Shown in pieces: positions 60,366 to 64,000 of a stretch of DNA of 64,000 nt. The stretch is from Paraspadella gotoi (Eukaryota > Chaetognatha). Both the position numbers and the translations under genes were made by a program. The stretch covers positions 11,605,553 to 11,669,552 of the forward strand of contig CM119267.1 in NCBI GenBank assembly GCA_051294375.1, written 5' to 3'. The notes beneath the pieces were generated by a model, which searched no databases, was not told where the DNA came from, and worked only from the letters and a program-made list of their open reading frames with translations. Within the stretch, counting starts at the first letter, position 1, and each line of letters begins with the position of its first letter.

Positions 60366-62330
60366 CTCTTCTCCCTCTCCTTTCTCTCTCTGTTCCCGTG
60401 TCTGGCCTTCAACACACATGCGCACTCAATCTCTCGTTTTCACGTTTTCTTTATTCGATTCCTTTAAACTGGTTGTTCGTGACCGTTAGCTCGACTTTGC
60501 CCCCAAACTCTCTCTCTCTCTCTCTCTCTCTTCTCTTGTGTATCTTTTATTCGCTCTCTTCTTCCCCCCTTAAAGGACTAACTAATTTGTAGATTCTCGC
60601 CTGCTGCGAGTTTAGTATGGTACATATAAATGTGTACTTAATGGGTAAGCGATTAAGTTCTCGGCCTCTCGTGCGGGCGACCCCCTTTTCTTCTTGTTTT
60701 AATTCAATAAGTTCTATTCTCGTCCTTCCTCAGGCAAGCTACGGTGCTATTAGTCTTCCCAGCATACTCAACACCGCCATCTATAGCCTTGTGAATTCAC
60801 CCTCATGACATCCACTCCGGTTGCCGCAGGTGAGAATATTCGTTAATATTGATCCAATAAAACGGAAAGAGCGGAAGGTGAATCTACTTTCTGGTCGGTG
60901 ATTTAACTAAAAACCAGTACGTATTTGCCAAATACTATTAGTTCTGCTGTTCGTACAGACATCCCTTTTAAAATTTAATCTAACCATTATTCTTTAACCT
61001 CTGAATCGCCTGAAGCCTGCGACGACGTTGAAACTTCTTCTTTATTTATTAAGTTTGAAAAAGGGCACGGTAGAAAAAGGGTATTATTGAAAACGGTCGT
61101 AAATGAGACTTTATGTGAGAATTTTCTTAAAGTCCAATAGCTAAAGCGTCTGGTTTGGACTCCTCGATTAGCGGCGTCGCTGTCGAAAAAAAGAGAAAAA
61201 GAAGTTGTGAGTGGCGACGTGTGGGCCAGGGAGTGGAGGGGAAAGCCACCGAGGGGAATAAAGTGCCAGGAATAAAAAGGAAGTTTGTGGGGGTGAGCGG
61301 GAATTGGAGTGATAGGAGGCGAGCTAGCCGGCCAGAGAGGAGGGGGAAGATTCGGAGAAGGCAAATCCTCCTCAAAGAACAACATTCGTTAGCAGGTTAT
61401 TCCTGTCAGAGGAAAAGAAGAAGAAGAGAAGAAATAAAAAGAATAAGGAAGAGAAAAGAAAAAGTTGTGGCTTTTCCCTTTTAAAAGCAGAAGAAAAGGA
61501 AACGGTTTTCTTGAATAGTTTGGTTTTTGTTTTTTTTTGTAATTTCATGAACGAATCGAATTCCCACGACTTGATGCCTGACGTTGTGAAAGTGCTAAAC
61601 ATGAAAATATGATAAAAAGCGAACCGCCATGTTCATGTCTTCAAAATATTAATTTTTTTGTATTAAAATACATTGGGAAGACATCTTGATAACTCCTTCG
61701 TTTGCCTCGTCATGGAAAAAAGATGAAAAGAAAGAAGGAAAGAAAAGAGAAGAAGATTAAAGAACGAAGGCACTATGCTTTGTTTGTAGCGCTGTAAGTT
61801 TCTGATTCCCTTGCTTTACATTTTTACGATCCTTCTTCTGATAACTAAATTCTAGCTACTTTCTGTCTTTTCATCCCTTTTATCTTTCCTCTTTTTTTTT
61901 GCTTTTTATGTTTTTCTTTCTTTCTTTCTCCGTTCTCTTTTCCTTTTCTTCTCTTCTTTTCTTCTTTCTTTTTATCTTTTGTTTTTTTTTGTTTATTTAT
62001 CTTCTTTCTTTTTTCCTTCTTCTAGCTTTCTTTCTTCTTTCTTGTTCGTTCCGCTCGATTTTTTGCCTACTTTCATCCTCCCATTACCTTTACCACTCCT
62101 TCAGACGGAACCAACCCCGCCCCCTTCCCCTCTCCTCGCCGCGCCGGTTCGATCTTGCGCCCGGAATGGCGGCGAACGTCACTCGTACGAAAGCTCCGGT
62201 ATACCCACATCGTCGGCGTCGGTCGGCGCCAACCACGGTGGCGGCCGTGGTACGAAGGATTCCGAAGGGCATGCCAAATGCTCTTTACATTCAAAGGAGA
62301 CACGCGAAGAGATGTGAGAACGGGTTGATG

Positions 62331-62368
<38 letters not shown>

Positions 62369-63350
62369 GACGCGAAAGAGCAGCCGAGGAGGGAGAGCGT
62401 CGGAGAATCGATGCGACGAGATGGCAAGATGGACGAGATAAAGAGGGACGAGATCGAAGAGAGTGGTGACAATGGATAACGAGAGGAGAGCACGGTATCT
62501 TCAAAGATCGATAACCGCAAGTAGAGCCCACTAGCGACGTACATCGTGACGAGAGAGGGCGGGAGCAGGGGGAGCCGAGTATGGTGAGAGAGAGAGAGAG
62601 TGGAGAGAGAGAGAGGACGAGAGAGAGAGAGAGAGAGAGCAGAGAGAGAGAGAGAGAGAGAGAAGAAATTTTGTTTTTGGGCAGGACTTTTTCGTGCATA
62701 TTTTGCATTTTTTTTGCGTGGCGTTCCCTGGGATAGACGGCTAGACGCATTTTTTTTTTCTTCGCTTTTCGTGAAAACGAAATCTCTCTTTTTTTTTTCC
62801 AGGATAATGTGATAATCGCTTCGTGAATTGTTGGGTTTTGTCTCGTAGTCTGTTATTACGTTGGTTTTTGTTGAGATTTCGTGTTTTGTTTGTAATACTT
62901 TCTAAATTTTAGAAAACAATGTCGACGTCGTCGTCGTCGTATTGCCTTCTGTCGCTCAATGTTGGACAATTCAAACCCGGTTGACAATGTGGATTCTCCA
63001 CGTTTTACTCGGAATCTATCTCCCGGGATAATGACCCTGGATAACAACACTAATCACTATGTCGCTGGTGGCTCGTCGTCGTCGTCCCCGGTAACGTCGC
63101 GCTATCCCAAATTTTTGTTTACGTGTTTGTGTTTTGCCGATGAAACGCCTTTTGTGACATTACGCGGGGATTAAAACGAGCGCCGGGCAAAGTTAAAATT
63201 AAACAGGCCGGGCAAAAGTTTTAAAAACATCGCCACACCAGATAAGAGATCTGAATCGTCGTCTTCGTTGCGTCGTGTCGTCTTCTTTGTTGGCGCCGTG
63301 CTCCTCGTCTCGTCGTCGTCGTTCGTCGCAAGTCTCATCTCCTCGTTAAG
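58240..63350 (-). repeat. error-rich copy of block BC and its right flank
   Basis: Collinear with about 52530-57720, but with a small insertion, deletion or substitution every few tens of bases or less. GA tracts are scrambled, and a segment matching about 53890-54410 is missing near 59608. It starts after a 25-N gap (58215-58239). Confidence 0.85.
59224..62313 (+). pseudogene. indel-ridden copy of exons c, d, e
   Basis: Exon c corresponds to 59224-59332, d to 60734-60829 and e to about 62165-62313. Compared with 53544-56932, each carries single-base insertions and deletions that destroy the frame. For example, an extra C follows GTCTGTGTCG in exon c, GCAAGCTACGG replaces GCACTACGG in exon d, and a G is missing at the exon e donor. 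The same density of errors runs through non-coding sequence around them, so low consensus quality is a better explanation than decay of a gene copy. Confidence 0.5.
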
Positions 63351-64000
63351 TTTTGTTTATGAAGATCGTCCGAATTTCGTTTCATCGTGAATTGTTTTTG
63401 CTGAAATAAAAGATGGAAATTTGGTGAAAGCCATAGACACAGGAGAAATAGGAGAGAAGAGAAGAGAAGGAGAAAAGAGGGAAAAGAGAGAGTAAGACGA
63501 GCAGGAGCTGTAAGACATCGAGGCCAGATAAACGAAGAAGCACGCGGCAATTCGTCGTTGGCTATCTATCAATCTTTCTCGTGATACAGCCATTAAGATC
63601 ACCTCTCTTCAAAGATAGAAAGTTTTTTGAGAACAATTCTAGAAGACTCTTGAGGGATGAGCTGGAGATTTTCCTTTGAAAGAGATAGTTTTCTAGACTG
63701 AATTCCTCTAAAGCGATGTAAGTGGAATCCCTCTTCTCTGTAAGAAGGTCTAAGCTACCCGCGACTAGCTCTAACCTCCGTTCCGTCGAGTATCATTGAT
63801 TACGATCGACATAGTTAAGACATGCAATAACTAACATCTCTACTGCCTATCCTGCCTCCTTTCTTCTTTTCCATCTTGTCTTTCTTCTCTTACATCTTCT
63901 CTCCTTCTAACTATCTCGGTGACCTCCACCTCTTTTCCTACTCGCTTTCCTCTTTTTTCATCTTTGCCTTCTTCTCTTTCCCTTCTCTCTCTCTCTTCTT
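63351..64000. other. right-end sequence without a gene
   Basis: Purine-rich then mixed DNA followed by pyrimidine-rich DNA (63840-64000) in the style of the error-rich copy. The words GGTGACCTCCA (63917) and CTTTCCTCTTTTTTCATC recall 58182-58210, so the end may be a degraded copy of 58060-58214. No coding sequence is supported. Confidence 0.4.

Overview
This is a window of a eukaryotic, most likely animal, nuclear genome in a draft scaffold. Coding sequence is cut by GT-AG introns. There is a eukaryote-style tRNA-Leu(CAA)-like element with a short intron, a gene of the animal-type BPI/LBP lipid-binding family, and very dense (GA)n/(CT)n, (CGT)n and other microsatellites. I cannot name the species. 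Fifteen runs of N break the window; five of them are exactly 25 N, which looks like a scaffolder's placeholder.

Left part (1-30.4 kb): mostly non-coding, simple-repeat-rich DNA with a few supported genes. The best is a BPI/LBP-like gene on + (10302-14960, six exons, every splice phase compatible, about 706 codons) that, as modelled, starts without a signal peptide. Weaker candidates are a small secreted peptide (7944-8090), a cysteine-rich 3' exon on - (16393-16707), an unidentified + strand gene (20460-21570, perhaps with an exon at 19899-20187), candidate exons at 25752-25846 and 26502-27342 on +, and an acidic C-terminal exon on - (28049-28381). There is a tandem repeat with a unit of about 145 bp at 2820-3240 and a 0.3-kb direct duplication (18963-19275 and 21980-22295).

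Right part (30.4-64 kb): a mosaic of about three blocks, each present two to five times in both orientations. Block A is at 30510-35120 and 47512-52152. Block BC is at 35121-40511 and, inverted, at 52153-57550, with partial extra copies at 40537-42795, 42796-45345 and 45371-47484 and a very error-rich copy at 58240-63350. Breakpoints coincide with 25-N gaps or with one repeated start base. I read this mainly as mis-joined and duplicated contigs (haplotypes or unresolved repeats), not real tandem or inverted duplications.

One multi-exon gene runs through these blocks. Only the order A (47.5-52.15 kb) then inverted BC (52.15-57.55 kb) puts its five recognisable exons on one strand with matching splice phases (0-1, 1-2, 2-1, 1-1, 1-1). 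That order is therefore probably the true one, and the other copies are rearranged. I did not recognise the family. A degenerate tRNA-Leu-like element lies in its second intron. I saw no rRNA, CRISPR, complete transposon or bacterial-type operon.
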